Positions 1 through 9,457 of a stretch of DNA of 64,000 nt are shown in pieces; the stretch's first letter is position 1; each line of letters starts with the position of its first letter. The translations under genes were made by a program, and so were the position numbers. Source of the DNA: Dokdonella fugitiva (GTDB lineage: Bacteria; Pseudomonadota; Gammaproteobacteria; Xanthomonadales; Rhodanobacteraceae); the NCBI RefSeq assembly GCF_014138265.1, contig NZ_JACGXL010000005.1, positions 248,001 to 312,000 of the forward strand. Reading direction: 5' to 3'. A model generated the notes under the pieces. It did not search any database, was not told the DNA's origin, and saw only the letters and a list, made by a program, of their open reading frames with translations.

Positions 1-741
1 GATCTCGGGATGGTCGCGGCTGGCGGCGAGCAGCGCTTGCACGTACTCGATCAGCGCCGGACTCGCGAGCACGCCCGCGCAGGCCTGGCGCAGCGCGAGG
101 ATCTGCTCGGGGCCGAGGCAGGGCGTGAGCGCGGCGATCACGTCGCGGCGGTCGCTCGCGCCGAGCATCGCGCGCTCGGCGTCGCGGTCGGGATAGCCGA
201 GGCTCATGCGCAGCATGAAGCGGTCGAGCTGCGAATCGGGCAGCGGCCACGTGCCGGCGAGGTCGAGCGGGTTCTGCGTCGCGACGACGAAGAACGGCGG
301 CGCGAGGCGGTGCGTCGTGCCGTCGACGGTGACCTGGCCCTCGGCCATCGCCTCGAGCAGCGCGCTCTGCGTCTTCGGCATCGCGCGGTTGATCTCGTCG
401 GCGAGCAGCAGCTGGGTGAACAGCGGCCCCGGGTGGAACTTGAACACGCCCGCTTCGCGCTCGTAGATGCCGACGCCGATGATGTCGGAAGGCAGCAGGT
501 CCGAGGTGAACTGCACGCGCTGGAAGCCGAGCCCGAGCGTGGCGGCGAGCGCGTGCGCGAGCGTGGTCTTGCCGACGCCGGGCAGGTCCTCGATCAGCAG
601 GTGGCCGCCCGCGAGCAGGCAGACGAAGGCGAGACGAACCTCGTGCGGCTTGCCGAGCACGACGGTATTGACCTGGCGCACGCCGCGCGCGAGCGCATCG
701 CGCAAGTCGGCGGGCAAGGGCGGGGTGGCGGTTTCGTTCAT
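1..741 (-). CDS. MoxR-family AAA+ ATPase (C-terminus cut by window edge)
   Basis: Translating the minus strand from the ATG at 741 gives an uninterrupted 247-codon frame that runs off the left edge. It starts MNETATPPLPADLRDALARG and shows the AAA+ Walker A LPGVGKTTLA near residue 49, Walker B LLLADEIN and sensor-like ATQNPLDLAGTWPLPDSQLD. These are typical of MoxR ATPases, which are about 310-340 residues, so roughly 70-90 residues are missing. MoxR proteins usually act as chaperone-like ATPases with von Willebrand A-domain partners and DUF58 proteins encoded just downstream; those genes would lie outside the window. The gene diverges from lolC, and 742-933 carries both upstream regions. Family assignment is secure; substrate is unknown. 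Confidence 0.9.
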   Translation of the reverse strand, partial: MNETATPPLPADLRDALARGVRQVNTVVLGKPHEVRLAFVCLLAGGHLLIEDLPGVGKTTLAHALAATLGLGFQRVQFTSDLLPSDIIGVGIYEREAGVFKFHPGPLFTQLLLADEINRAMPKTQSALLEAMAEGQVTVDGTTHRLAPPFFVVATQNPLDLAGTWPLPDSQLDRFMLRMSLGYPDRDAERAMLGASDRRDVIAALTPCLGPEQILALRQACAGVLASPALIEYVQALLAASRDHPEI

Positions 742-933
742 GCGGCTCCGTGTCGCGTGGATTTCGTACACCGGTCGCGGTCGCCGGCCGACTTGCCGCG
801 CCGGCGGCCTTGCGGCACTCTGCACCGCCGTTGCGGTCGAACGCAACGACGCGGCGCCAACCGTCGCTGCGACGTCAGGACACGCGCCGATCGGCGCGCC
901 GGCCCGGCGAACGACCCGAGGACCGCCCGCACG

Positions 934-2175
934 ATGTTCCGCCCACTCGAAGTCTTCATCGGCCTGCGCTACACGCGCGCGAAGCGGCGCAACCATTTCA
1001 TCTCGTTCATTTCGCTGGTGTCGATCCTCGGCATCGCCGTCGGCGTCACCGCGCTGATCACCGTGATCTCGGTCATGAACGGCTTCGACAAGGAGCTCAA
1101 GGACCGCATCCTGGGCATGGTATCGCACGCGACCATCGAGGGCATCGGCGAAAGCGTGCGCGACTGGCCCGAAGCGCTGAAGGTCGCACGCGCCGATCCG
1201 CACGTGCTCGGTGCCGCGCCGTACGTCGAACGCCAGGCGATGCTGCAGGGCGCGCGCGTGAGCGGTGCGATCATCCGCGGCGTCGACCCTGCGCTCGAAG
1301 CGAGCGTGTCCGAGGTCGGCACGCGCATGGTCGAAGGCAAGCTCGACGACCTCGTACCCGGCAGGTTCGGCATCGTGCTCGGCAAGGAGCTCGCGATGAC
1401 GCTCGGCGTCGGCGTCGGCGACCTCGTCACGGTGTTCGCGCCGGAGTTCAGCGCGACGCCGATCGGCGCGATCCCCCGCATGAAGCGCTTCACCGTCGTC
1501 GGCGTGTTCGAGGCGGGCATGCAGGAATACGATTCCGGCCTTGCCGTCGTCGCGCTGCAGGATGCTCAGACGCTGTACCGCCTCGACGGCCCGACCGGCA
1601 TCCGCCTGCGCCTCGACGACATGTTCCAGGCGTTCCCGGTCGGCCGGCAGCTGTCGCAGCAGCTCGGCCAGTTCTACCGCGTGACCGACTGGATGCAGGG
1701 ACACAGCAACTTCTTCAAGGCGATCGCGATGGAGAAGAAGGTGATGTTCCTGATCCTCTCGCTGATCGTCGCGGTCGCCGCGTTCAACCTCGTGTCGACG
1801 CTGGTCATGCTCGTGCAGGACAAGCAGGCGGACATCGCGATCCTGCGCACGCTCGGCCAGAGCCCGGCGTCGGTGATGGGCACGTTCATGGTGCAGGGCG
1901 TTCTCGTCGGCACGCTCGGCATCGCGCTCGGCGTGCTGTTCGGCGTGCTGCTTTCGCTCAACCTCAGCGCGATCGTGCACTGGATCGAGCGTACCTTCCA
2001 CGTGACGTTCCTCTCGCCGGACGTCTACTACATCAGCGAGCTGCCGAGCGACCTGCACGGATCCGACGTCGCGTGGATCACGCTCACCGCATTCCTGTTC
2101 TGCACGTTCGCCACGCTGTACCCCGCGCGGCGCGCGGCGAAGACCGATCCCGCGGCGGCGCTGCGCTATGAGTGA
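934..2175 (+). CDS. lolC: Lipoprotein-releasing ABC transporter permease LolC/LolE family
   Basis: Inner-membrane subunit of the Lol complex that extracts outer-membrane lipoproteins and hands them to LolA. The 413-residue product starts [20 protein letters not shown], the conserved LolC/E N-terminal motif. It has one N-terminal membrane segment (about residues 25-50), a periplasmic MacB-like domain (about 50-265) and three C-terminal membrane segments. The reading frame stays open for 900 bases upstream, but that part lies antisense to moxR. The ATG at 934 is chosen because family homology begins there. It overlaps lolD by 8 bases, implying translational coupling. Only one LolC/E-type permease is in the window, so it may act as a homodimer (LolF-like) or pair with a LolE encoded elsewhere. 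Confidence 0.93.
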   Translation: MFRPLEVFIGLRYTRAKRRNHFISFISLVSILGIAVGVTALITVISVMNGFDKELKDRILGMVSHATIEGIGESVRDWPEALKVARADPHVLGAAPYVERQAMLQGARVSGAIIRGVDPALEASVSEVGTRMVEGKLDDLVPGRFGIVLGKELAMTLGVGVGDLVTVFAPEFSATPIGAIPRMKRFTVVGVFEAGMQEYDSGLAVVALQDAQTLYRLDGPTGIRLRLDDMFQAFPVGRQLSQQLGQFYRVTDWMQGHSNFFKAIAMEKKVMFLILSLIVAVAAFNLVSTLVMLVQDKQADIAILRTLGQSPASVMGTFMVQGVLVGTLGIALGVLFGVLLSLNLSAIVHWIERTFHVTFLSPDVYYISELPSDLHGSDVAWITLTAFLFCTFATLYPARRAAKTDPAAALRYE

Positions 2176-2869
2176 CCCGGCCATGGACGATGTCGTGCTT
2201 CGCGCGGACAAGCTCGCCAAGACCTACCAGGAGGGCAAGCTGCGCACCGACGTGCTGCGCGACGTCGACCTGTCGGTGCGGCGCGGCGAGACGGTCGCGA
2301 TCATCGGCGCCTCCGGCACCGGCAAGAGCACGTTGCTGCACATCCTCGGTGGCCTCGACGCGCCGAGCGCGGGCGACGTCAGCGTCGGCGGCAAGGTGAT
2401 GTCGCGCTTGTCGGACCGCGCGCGCGGCGAGCTGCGCAACCGCGCACTCGGTTTCGTCTACCAATTCCACCACCTGCTGCCCGAGTTCACCGCCGTCGAG
2501 AACGTCTGCATGCCGCTGCTGATCCGCGGCGGCGCGATCGGCGAGGCGCGCGCGCGCGCGGTCGCGCTGCTGCAGCGGGTCGGCCTCGGCGAGCGGCTCG
2601 AGCACAAGCCGGGCGAGCTGTCCGGCGGCGAACGTCAGCGCTGCGCGGTCGCGCGTGCGCTCGTCACGCGACCGGCCTGCGTCCTCGGCGACGAGCCGAC
2701 CGGCAACCTCGACGAGCGCAACGCGGCGCAGGTGTACGACCTCATGCTGGAGCTCAATCGCGAGATTGGCACTGCGCTCGTGCTCGTCACGCACGATCCG
2801 AAGCTTGCGGCGCGCGCCGACCGCGTGCTCGAACTTTCCGGCGGCAAGCTGCACCCGCGCCCCACCTAG
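2168..2869 (+). CDS. lolD: Lipoprotein-releasing system ATP-binding protein LolD
   Basis: ABC ATPase powering lipoprotein release with the preceding permease. The 233-residue protein has Walker [17 protein letters not shown] (about residues 44-59), a Q-loop in [12 protein letters not shown] (the FYH region typical of LolD/MacB-type ATPases), signature [15 protein letters not shown] and Walker [14 protein letters not shown]. Length matches LolD (about 230). The ATG at 2168 lies inside the last codons of lolC, and no better start is nearby. Confidence is high because both gene order and motifs agree. Confidence 0.95.
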   Translation: MSDPAMDDVVLRADKLAKTYQEGKLRTDVLRDVDLSVRRGETVAIIGASGTGKSTLLHILGGLDAPSAGDVSVGGKVMSRLSDRARGELRNRALGFVYQFHHLLPEFTAVENVCMPLLIRGGAIGEARARAVALLQRVGLGERLEHKPGELSGGERQRCAVARALVTRPACVLGDEPTGNLDERNAAQVYDLMLELNREIGTALVLVTHDPKLAARADRVLELSGGKLHPRPT

Positions 2870-2934
2870 CGCGGCGAAACACCGGCAGGGCCGCGACGGA
2901 GCGCGGTCGAAGGCAAGGACGAGGCGAGGGCAGG

Positions 2935-5337
2935 ATGCTCGAAGCGCGGATACCGATCGTCGGCGTGGCTGCGGCCGCCGCGATGCTGTGCGGCGCGCTC
3001 GCCGTGCATGCGCTACCGGCGCTGCCGTCGCGCGGCATCGACCTCGCGCTCGCTGCGCTCGCCATGCTCACGCTGTCGCGTCCGCGCCTGCGTGCCGTCG
3101 GCTGGCTGCTGCTCGGCTTCGCCTGGTGCGCATTCCGCGCCGATCTCGCGCTCGCCGCGCGCCTGCCTGCAGAACTCGAGGGTCGCGACGTGCTCGTCAT
3201 CGGCACGGTCGACGGCCTGCCGCTGCGCCGCGACGACGCGACGCGCTTCGTGCTGCAGGTCGAGCACGCGCGCCTCGACGGTATCGGCCTGCCGTTGCAA
3301 GGGCGCGTGCGCGTCTCCTGGTACGACGGCGCGCCGGACGAACTCGCCGCTTGCGACCGCTGGCAGTTGCTGCTGCGCCTCGAGCGTCCGCGTGGCCTCG
3401 TCAATCCGGGCGGTTTCGACGCCGAGCGACAGGCACTCGAGCGCGGCATCGTCGCGGTCGGCTACGTGCGCGATACCGACGACGATCGCCGGCTCGGCGC
3501 GCGCGCCGCCTGCGTCGATCGCCTGCGCGAAGCGATCGCCGCGGGCATCGGCGCGCGCGTCGCCGATCCGCACGACGCGGCGCTGCTGCGCGCGTTCGCG
3601 ATCGGCGACACGCGGGGACTCGACCAGGGCGATTGGGAGGTCGCGCGCGCGAACGGCATTCCGCACCTGATCGCGATCTCGGGTTTCCACGTCGGTGTCG
3701 CCGGCCTGTTCGGCGTCGCGCTCGCGTGGCTGCTCTGGTGCGCGAGCCCGCGGCTCGCGCTGCGCGTGCCGTACCCGCTCGCGCGCGGGCCGGCCGCGCT
3801 GCTCGCGGCGCTGCTTTACGGCGTGCTCGCGGGCGGCAGCTTGCCGACCGTGCGCACGCTCGCGATGATCGCGGTCGTCGCCGCGATGCGCTTCGGACGG
3901 CGCGGCGGCGGTGGCGCGCACACGCTCGCGCTCGCCTTGCTGGCGATCCTCATCGTCGATCCGCTGGCGACGCTCGCGGCCGGCTTCTGGCTCTCGTTCG
4001 TCGGTGTCGCGTTCCTCATGCTCGCACTCGGCCCCGTGCGTGGCCGCCTGCGCTTCCTGCGCGAACTCGGGCTCGGCCAGCTCGTCATGACGATCGCCCT
4101 GCTGCCGCTGTCGGTCTGGTTCTTCGGCGAAGCGTCGCTGGTCGGCGCGCTGTCGAACCTCGTCGCGGTGCCGGTGATCAGCTTCGTGATCGTGCCGCTG
4201 TGCCTGCTCGCGGTGCTCGCGCTGCTGCTCGTTCCCGCCGCGGCAGCAGTGCCACTCGCGCTTGCCGCGGCGGTCGCGCACGCACAGTGGTGGCTGCTGC
4301 AACACGCTGCCGGGTGGCCAGGCGCGCACTGGTGGTTGCCCGAAACCGTGCCGTGGGCGACCGGGCTCGCCGTCGTCGGCGCAGCGTGGCTGTTCCTGCC
4401 GCGCGCGGTGCCGGCGCGCCTGCTCGGGTTGCTGCTGTTCCTGCCGCTGCTCTGGCCGGCACGCCCATTGCCGGCGGAGGGTGCGTTCGAGGCGGTCGTC
4501 ATCGACGTCGGGCAAGGCCTCTCGGTGTTCGTGCGCACGCATGGGCACGCGCTGCTGTTCGATGCCGGCGCGCGCTATCCGTCCGAGTTCGACCTCGGCG
4601 AGGCCGCCGTGCTGCCGGTCCTGCACGCGCTCGGCACCGACCGGCTCGACCGGTTCGTGATCAGCCACGGCGACAACGACCACGCGGGCGGTGCCGTCGC
4701 GGTCGCGCGTGCGTTTCCGGACGCCGCGCGCTCGAGCGGCGAACCGGAGCGGCTCGCGCTCGACGCCGCGTCGTGCCGCGCCGGCGAGGCCTGGGAATGG
4801 GACGGCGTGCGCTTCCGCATGCTCGGCCCGCGCGCGGATGCCGAGGTCGCGACCGCGCGCGGCAACGACCGGTCCTGCGTGCTGCTCGTCGAGGGACGTG
4901 CCGGCCGGCTGCTGCTGCCCGGCGACATCGGCGGCCGCGTCGAAGGCGACGTCGCCGCCGCGGCCGGGGACGGACCGCCGCTCGCGCTGGTCGTGCCGCA
5001 CCACGGCAGCCGCAGTTCGTCGAGTCCGGCCTTCCTCGCGGCGCTGCATCCGGCGATCGCGATCGTTTCGGCCGGATGGCGCAACCGATTCCACCATCCG
5101 GCGCCCGACGTCGTCGCACGCTATGGTGCGATCGGTGCGACCCTCGTCAACACCGCGGACGCTGGCGCCGTGCGGATCGCCTTTCCCGCCGACGCGCCGC
5201 CGCGGATCGTCGCGCGGGAACGCGACCGCCAGTGGCGCTACTGGCGCGAGGGCACGCCCGGCGGTGGCGCCGTCGGCGCGCCGTCGCGTGGCGCGGCGTC
5301 GACATCCTCACAGACAGCATCAGCCGCGCTGCTATGA
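2935..5337 (+). CDS. comEC: ComEC/Rec2 DNA-uptake channel protein
   Basis: Inner-membrane channel for single-stranded DNA entry during natural transformation. The 800-residue product follows the usual order: N-terminal DUF4131/OB-like region (about 1-200), polytopic Competence domain (about 200-480, with LIAISGFHVGVAGLFG), and a C-terminal metallo-beta-lactamase domain (about 515-760). The latter shows VIDVGQGLSVFV, FVISHGDNDHAGGA and VVPHHGSRSSSS. The metal-binding HGDNDHAGG is intact, so the nuclease-like domain is probably active. It starts 65 bases after lolD and may be cotranscribed with it. It is followed 33 bases later by exbB, a gene order common in Lysobacterales. Confidence 0.94.
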   Translation: MLEARIPIVGVAAAAAMLCGALAVHALPALPSRGIDLALAALAMLTLSRPRLRAVGWLLLGFAWCAFRADLALAARLPAELEGRDVLVIGTVDGLPLRRDDATRFVLQVEHARLDGIGLPLQGRVRVSWYDGAPDELAACDRWQLLLRLERPRGLVNPGGFDAERQALERGIVAVGYVRDTDDDRRLGARAACVDRLREAIAAGIGARVADPHDAALLRAFAIGDTRGLDQGDWEVARANGIPHLIAISGFHVGVAGLFGVALAWLLWCASPRLALRVPYPLARGPAALLAALLYGVLAGGSLPTVRTLAMIAVVAAMRFGRRGGGGAHTLALALLAILIVDPLATLAAGFWLSFVGVAFLMLALGPVRGRLRFLRELGLGQLVMTIALLPLSVWFFGEASLVGALSNLVAVPVISFVIVPLCLLAVLALLLVPAAAAVPLALAAAVAHAQWWLLQHAAGWPGAHWWLPETVPWATGLAVVGAAWLFLPRAVPARLLGLLLFLPLLWPARPLPAEGAFEAVVIDVGQGLSVFVRTHGHALLFDAGARYPSEFDLGEAAVLPVLHALGTDRLDRFVISHGDNDHAGGAVAVARAFPDAARSSGEPERLALDAASCRAGEAWEWDGVRFRMLGPRADAEVATARGNDRSCVLLVEGRAGRLLLPGDIGGRVEGDVAAAAGDGPPLALVVPHHGSRSSSSPAFLAALHPAIAIVSAGWRNRFHHPAPDVVARYGAIGATLVNTADAGAVRIAFPADAPPRIVARERDRQWRYWREGTPGGGAVGAPSRGAASTSSQTASAALL

Positions 5338-5370
5338 TGCGGGCAGCAAACGTTATCGGAAGGGTGTCAC

Positions 5371-6039
5371 GTGTTCGAACTCCTGATGGCCGGCAGCTGG
5401 GCGATGCTGCCGATCCTGATCTGTTCCGCGGTCGCGCTGGCGATCATCCTCGAACGCTTCTGGACCTTGCGTCGCAAGACCGTCGTACCCCCGGGGCTCG
5501 GCAGCGAAGTGCGCGAATGGGCGCGCACGCGCAAGCTCGACCCCGAGCATCTCAATGCGTTGCGTACCAATTCCCCGCTCGGCGAGCTGCTCGCTGCCGC
5601 GCTCACCGTGCGCAACCGTCCGCGCGAGGTCATCAAGGAACGCGTCGAGGACACCGGCCGCCACGTCGTGCACCGGCTCGAGCGCTTCCTCAACACGCTC
5701 GGCACGATCGCGCTGATCTCGCCACTGCTCGGCCTGCTCGGCACCGTGTTCGGCCTCATCCGCATGTTCTTCGCGGTGATGGTCAGCGGCGTCGGTGATC
5801 CGCTCAAGATGGCCGGCGGCATCGGCGAGGCGCTCGTCTGCACTGCGGCCGGCCTGTGCGTGGCGATCCCCGCGTATGCGTTCCACCGCTACTTCCGCAG
5901 CCGCGTCGCCGGCCTCGTGGTCGAGATGGAACGTCAGGTGTTCCTGCTCACCGACGAACTCACCGCGACGACCGAGGCCGCGCCGTCCGCCGCGGCCGGT
6001 GCCGTGCGCGTCGCGCGCGCCGCGAGCACCGCGAGCTGA
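5371..6039 (+). CDS. exbB: MotA/TolQ/ExbB proton-channel family protein
   Basis: Inner-membrane proton-channel subunit that, with the next gene product, energises an envelope process. The 222-residue protein starts at GTG 5371 (MFELLMAGSWAMLPILICS) with an upstream GGAAGGGTG ribosome-binding site. It has a first membrane segment at about residues 8-30, then the conserved core TLGTIALISPLLGLLGTVFG (about 110-130), and a third segment ending GLCVAIPAYAFHRYF. This is the ExbB/TolQ topology and length. No tonB lies nearby. Because msbA and lpxK follow, the pair may serve envelope energy transduction rather than classical siderophore uptake; that is inference. The symbol is family level. Confidence 0.88.
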   Translation: MFELLMAGSWAMLPILICSAVALAIILERFWTLRRKTVVPPGLGSEVREWARTRKLDPEHLNALRTNSPLGELLAAALTVRNRPREVIKERVEDTGRHVVHRLERFLNTLGTIALISPLLGLLGTVFGLIRMFFAVMVSGVGDPLKMAGGIGEALVCTAAGLCVAIPAYAFHRYFRSRVAGLVVEMERQVFLLTDELTATTEAAPSAAAGAVRVARAASTAS

Positions 6040-6049
6040 GGCGGCCGAC

Positions 6050-6481
6050 GTGAGGATCGCCGCCGCCCGCCGCGAGGACGATTTCGAGATCAACGTGATC
6101 TCGCTCATCGACGTGCTGCTGACCCTGCTCATGTTCTTCGTGCTGACGACGACGTTCGTGCAGAACTCGCGCATGCAGGTGAGCCTGCCGCAGGCCGAGT
6201 CGAGCGAGCAGACCGAACAGCGCGACGCGTTCGTCGTGCTGATCGATCGTGACGGCCGCTACTACATCGACAACAACGAAGTGCTGAACCCGGGACTCGA
6301 TTCGCTCAAGGAAGCGATCTCGCGCTTCGCCGGCGACGATCGTTCGCGTGCCGTCGTGCTGCGCGCCGACGCGATGACGCCGCACCAGGCGGTCGTCACG
6401 GCGATGGACGCGCTCGGCCAGCTCGGCTTCACGCGCCTGTCGATCGCGATCGCGCAAGCGCAGGCAGCGGGCGCGAAGTGA
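6050..6481 (+). CDS. exbD: ExbD/TolR family biopolymer transport protein
   Basis: Partner of the ExbB-like channel. From GTG 6050 the product is 143 residues. The N-terminal membrane segment INVISLIDVLLTLLMFFVLT (about residues 14-33) carries the conserved Asp (LIDVLL) that takes part in proton conduction. A periplasmic TolR/ExbD fold follows, with DRDGRYYIDNNE and VVLRADAMTPHQAVV. The frame is open further upstream inside exbB, but the GTG 10 bases after the exbB stop gives normal family length. The stop overlaps the GTG of msbA by 4 bases (GTGA), so exbB-exbD-msbA look translationally coupled. Confidence 0.9.
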   Translation: MRIAAARREDDFEINVISLIDVLLTLLMFFVLTTTFVQNSRMQVSLPQAESSEQTEQRDAFVVLIDRDGRYYIDNNEVLNPGLDSLKEAISRFAGDDRSRAVVLRADAMTPHQAVVTAMDALGQLGFTRLSIAIAQAQAAGAK

Positions 6482-8265
6482 GCCCGGCAGACGCGGCAAC
6501 GCGTTCGAGCCTGGCGGTCTACCTGCGGCTGCTCGGCTACGCGCGCCGCTACTGGTTCGTCGCGGCCGTCGTCGTCGTCGCGATGGTCACCGACGCGGCG
6601 TGCATGGGCCTGTTCGCCGGCACGATCAAGCCGATGCTCGACAACCTGTTCATCGCGCGCGATCCGGTCAGCATCTTCTGGATCCCGATCGTCATCGTCG
6701 CGATCTTCGCGCTGCGCAGCCTCGCCATCTACGCGACCGACTTCGGCACCGCCTACATCGGCCGCGGCGTCGTGCAGCAGCTGCGCCAGCAGGTGTTCGA
6801 CCACTACCTGCGCCTGCCGGCGTCGTTCTTCGACTCCGAGTCGTCCGGCCACCAGATCGCGCGCATCACCTACAGCTCCGAGCAGGTCGCGCAGGCGACC
6901 ACCGACGCGGTCAAGATCGCGATCGTCGACGGCCTCAGCGTCGTCGCCTACGTCGCCGTGATGCTGCGCGCGAGCGTGCAGCTCACGCTCGCGCTGCTGG
7001 TCATGGTGCCGCTCGTCGGCGCGCTCGTGGTCTGGGTCGGGCGGCGCTACCGGCGCATCAGCCGGCGCATCCAGGGCTCGATGGGCACGGTCAGCGGCGT
7101 GATCGAGGAAGTGGTCGGCGCGAACCGCGAGGTGAAGGTGTTCGGCGGGCAGGCATACGAGTCCGCGCGTTTCAACGAAGTCTCCGACCAGGCGCGCCGG
7201 CTCGGCCTCAAGGTCGCCTCGACCAATGGCTTGTCGAGTGCGCTCGTGCAGCTCATCGCGGCGGTGTCGCTCGCGCTGATCATCTACTTCGCGACGCGGC
7301 CGTCGATGCTCCATGTGTTGTCGCCGGGTGCGTTCACCTCGCTGATCCTCGCGATGGGCGGCATCCTGCCGTCGCTGAAGCGCCTCACCACGGTACAGGC
7401 GAACCTGCAGCGCGGCATCGCCGCCGCGGACGAGATCTTCGGCCTCGTCGACACGCCGCCGGAGCGCGACGAAGGCACGGTCGAACTCGACCGCTGCCGC
7501 GGCGACATCGTGCTGCGCGACGTCCGCATGCGTTACCCCGGCGCGACCCGCGCCGCGCTCGACGGCATCGACATCACCTGCGCGCACGGCAGCGTCACCG
7601 CGCTCGTCGGTCGATCGGGTAGCGGCAAGTCGACGCTCGCGAGCCTGCTCCCGCGTTTCCACGAACCGTCGTCGGGCGAGATCCTGCTCGACGGCCGCCC
7701 GCTCGCCGACTACACGCTCGCGAGCCTGCGCCGGCAGATCGCCTGGGTCGGACAGGGCGTCGCGTTGTTCGACGACAGCGTCGCGCGCAACATCGCCTAC
7801 GGGGCGCTCGTCGATGCGAGCGAGGCCGAGATCGTCGCCGCGGCCGAAGCCGCCAACGCGATGGAGTTCATCGGCCAGTTGCCGCAGGGCATCCACAGCC
7901 GCGTCGGCGCGGGCGGCAGCCTGCTCTCCGGTGGCCAGCGCCAACGCATCGCGATCGCGCGCGCGCTGCTCAAGAACGCGCCGATCCTCATCCTCGACGA
8001 GGCGACCAGTGCGCTCGACAGCGAGTCGGAGCGGTTGGTCCAGGACGCGCTGCAGCGGCTCATGCGCGATCGCACGGTGATCGTCATCGCGCACCGGCTG
8101 TCGACGGTCGAGCACGCGGACCAGATCGTCGTGCTCGATCGCGGCGGCGTCGTCGAACGCGGCACGCACGCGGCGTTGCTCGCGCGCAACGGCAGCTACG
8201 CCGCGCTGCACCGGCTGCAGTTCAAGGACGCACCGCAGGCGCCGCCCGCCCGCATCGGCGCCTGA
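6478..8265 (+). CDS. msbA: Lipid A export ABC transporter/flippase MsbA
   Basis: Flips lipid A-core from the inner to the outer leaflet of the inner membrane. This is a 595-residue half-transporter with six N-terminal membrane segments (about residues 15-310) and a nucleotide-binding domain. It has Walker A GRSGSGKSTLASLLPR (near 379), signature LLSGGQRQRIAIARALL and Walker B ILILDEATSALD. Length and domain order match MsbA (about 580). It starts at a GTG overlapping exbD and is followed by lpxK, the partner gene in many gammaproteobacteria. That context makes MsbA much likelier than another ABC exporter. Confidence 0.93.
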   Translation: MSPADAATRSSLAVYLRLLGYARRYWFVAAVVVVAMVTDAACMGLFAGTIKPMLDNLFIARDPVSIFWIPIVIVAIFALRSLAIYATDFGTAYIGRGVVQQLRQQVFDHYLRLPASFFDSESSGHQIARITYSSEQVAQATTDAVKIAIVDGLSVVAYVAVMLRASVQLTLALLVMVPLVGALVVWVGRRYRRISRRIQGSMGTVSGVIEEVVGANREVKVFGGQAYESARFNEVSDQARRLGLKVASTNGLSSALVQLIAAVSLALIIYFATRPSMLHVLSPGAFTSLILAMGGILPSLKRLTTVQANLQRGIAAADEIFGLVDTPPERDEGTVELDRCRGDIVLRDVRMRYPGATRAALDGIDITCAHGSVTALVGRSGSGKSTLASLLPRFHEPSSGEILLDGRPLADYTLASLRRQIAWVGQGVALFDDSVARNIAYGALVDASEAEIVAAAEAANAMEFIGQLPQGIHSRVGAGGSLLSGGQRQRIAIARALLKNAPILILDEATSALDSESERLVQDALQRLMRDRTVIVIAHRLSTVEHADQIVVLDRGGVVERGTHAALLARNGSYAALHRLQFKDAPQAPPARIGA

Positions 8266-8330
8266 GCCGTGCCCACGACCACACCCGTGCTGCCGTCCGC
8301 TCGCGACCTCGCGTTCGCCGGGGCGACGCG

Positions 8331-9323
8331 TTGAGCGCGTTCGCCACGCGCATCGCGCGCATCTGGTACGACGGCGTGCCGGTGCCGTGGTGGCTGCGCG
8401 CGCTCGTGCCGGTCTATCGCGGTCTGCGCGCGCTGCATCTCGCGCCGTACCGGCTCGGCCTGCGGCGTGCCGCGCGCGTCGCGGCGCCGGTCGTCGTCGT
8501 CGGCAACCTGACCGCGGGCGGCAGCGGCAAGACGCCGCTCGCGATCGCGCTCGCGGAGAAACTGCGCCTGCACGGTTTCCGGCCCGGCGTCGTCAGCCGC
8601 GGTTACGGCGGGTCGGAGGAAGGACCGTTGCTGCTCGACGACCTGCCCGATCCGCGCCGCGTCGGCGACGAGCCCTGCGTGATCCGCCGCCGCGCCGGCG
8701 TCGAGGTCGCGGTCGGGCGCGACCGTGCGCGCGCCGCTGCGCTGCTGCTCGAACGCGGCGTCAACGTCGTGATCGCCGACGACGGCCTGCAGCACGTCGC
8801 GCTCGCGCGGGACATCGAGATCTGCGTCATCGACGGCCAGCGCCGCTTCGGCAACGGCCTGCTGCTGCCGGCGGGGCCGTTGCGCGAGCCACCCGCGCGC
8901 CTCGGCACGATCCCGTTCCGCGTCTGCAACGGCGGCGCCGCGCAGGCGGGCGAGGTGCCGATGCGCCTGGTCGGCGACGTCGCCGTGCCGGTGCAGCGTA
9001 CGGCGATGACGCGACCGCTCGAGTCGTTCGCCGGCCAGCGCGTGCACGCGGTCGCCGCGATCGGCAATCCCGAGCGCTTCTTCCTCGCGCTGCGCGCGCA
9101 CGGCATCGAGGTCGTGCCGCACCCGTTCCCCGACCATCACGCGTTCGTCGCCGGCGATCTCGCGTTCGGCGACGAGCGGCCCGTGCTGATGACCGAGAAG
9201 GACGCGGTCAAGTGCGTCGCGTTCGCCGACGCGCGCCACTGGTGCGTGCCGGTCCGCGCGGAATTGCCCGCTCGGTTCTTCGAGGCGGTAATCGAACGCC
9301 TGCGCGCGCTGAAAGCGCCATGA
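8331..9323 (+). CDS. lpxK: Tetraacyldisaccharide 4'-kinase LpxK
   Basis: Phosphorylates the 4'-position of tetraacyldisaccharide-1-phosphate to lipid IVA at the inner membrane. The 330-residue product has the N-terminal amphipathic/membrane region WWLRALVPVYRGLRALHLAP, the P-loop VGNLTAGGSGKTPLAIALAE (about 57-76), PGVVSRGYGG, and DDGLQHVALARDIEI, all characteristic of LpxK. The chosen start is TTG 8331; no ATG or GTG lies in frame at a suitable place. A 21-codon GTG frame (8269-8334) ends overlapping this TTG, which may help re-initiation. The usual small downstream genes kdsB and ycaR/Trm112 are absent here. Confidence 0.93.
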   Translation: MSAFATRIARIWYDGVPVPWWLRALVPVYRGLRALHLAPYRLGLRRAARVAAPVVVVGNLTAGGSGKTPLAIALAEKLRLHGFRPGVVSRGYGGSEEGPLLLDDLPDPRRVGDEPCVIRRRAGVEVAVGRDRARAAALLLERGVNVVIADDGLQHVALARDIEICVIDGQRRFGNGLLLPAGPLREPPARLGTIPFRVCNGGAAQAGEVPMRLVGDVAVPVQRTAMTRPLESFAGQRVHAVAAIGNPERFFLALRAHGIEVVPHPFPDHHAFVAGDLAFGDERPVLMTEKDAVKCVAFADARHWCVPVRAELPARFFEAVIERLRALKAP

Positions 9324-9457
9324 AAGCAATATCCGGCGACAATCCCCGGGCGCGCCGACATGGCGCGTGCCCATCCTCGTGCGAGGTTCCCTCCGTGGAC
9401 AGTTGCAGTAGCCCCAGACGAAGCAGCGCTGCCTCCGCGGAGCGAATGGCCGGCTGA
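9320..9457 (+). CDS. Possible 45-residue leader ORF between lpxK and mgtA
   Basis: An ATG at 9320 overlaps the lpxK stop (ATGA) and opens a 45-codon frame ending TGA at 9457, inside the M-box-like leader of mgtA. The peptide starts MKAISGDNPRARRHG and holds three prolines and three cysteines; nothing in it is recognisable. The ATGA overlap is a common coupling layout, and mgtA leaders of enterobacteria contain regulatory small ORFs. Equally, the frame could be accidental in GC-rich DNA. Treat as a hypothesis. Confidence 0.2.
   Translation: MKAISGDNPRARRHGACPSSCEVPSVDSCSSPRRSSAASAERMAG

Noticed and set aside
2655-5798. Very long plus-strand frame over 1000 codons through comEC
   Set aside because: It is an Arg/Ala-rich shadow of comEC in another frame, without domains. 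High GC makes alternative frames long; comEC in frame 2935-5337 has full family motifs.
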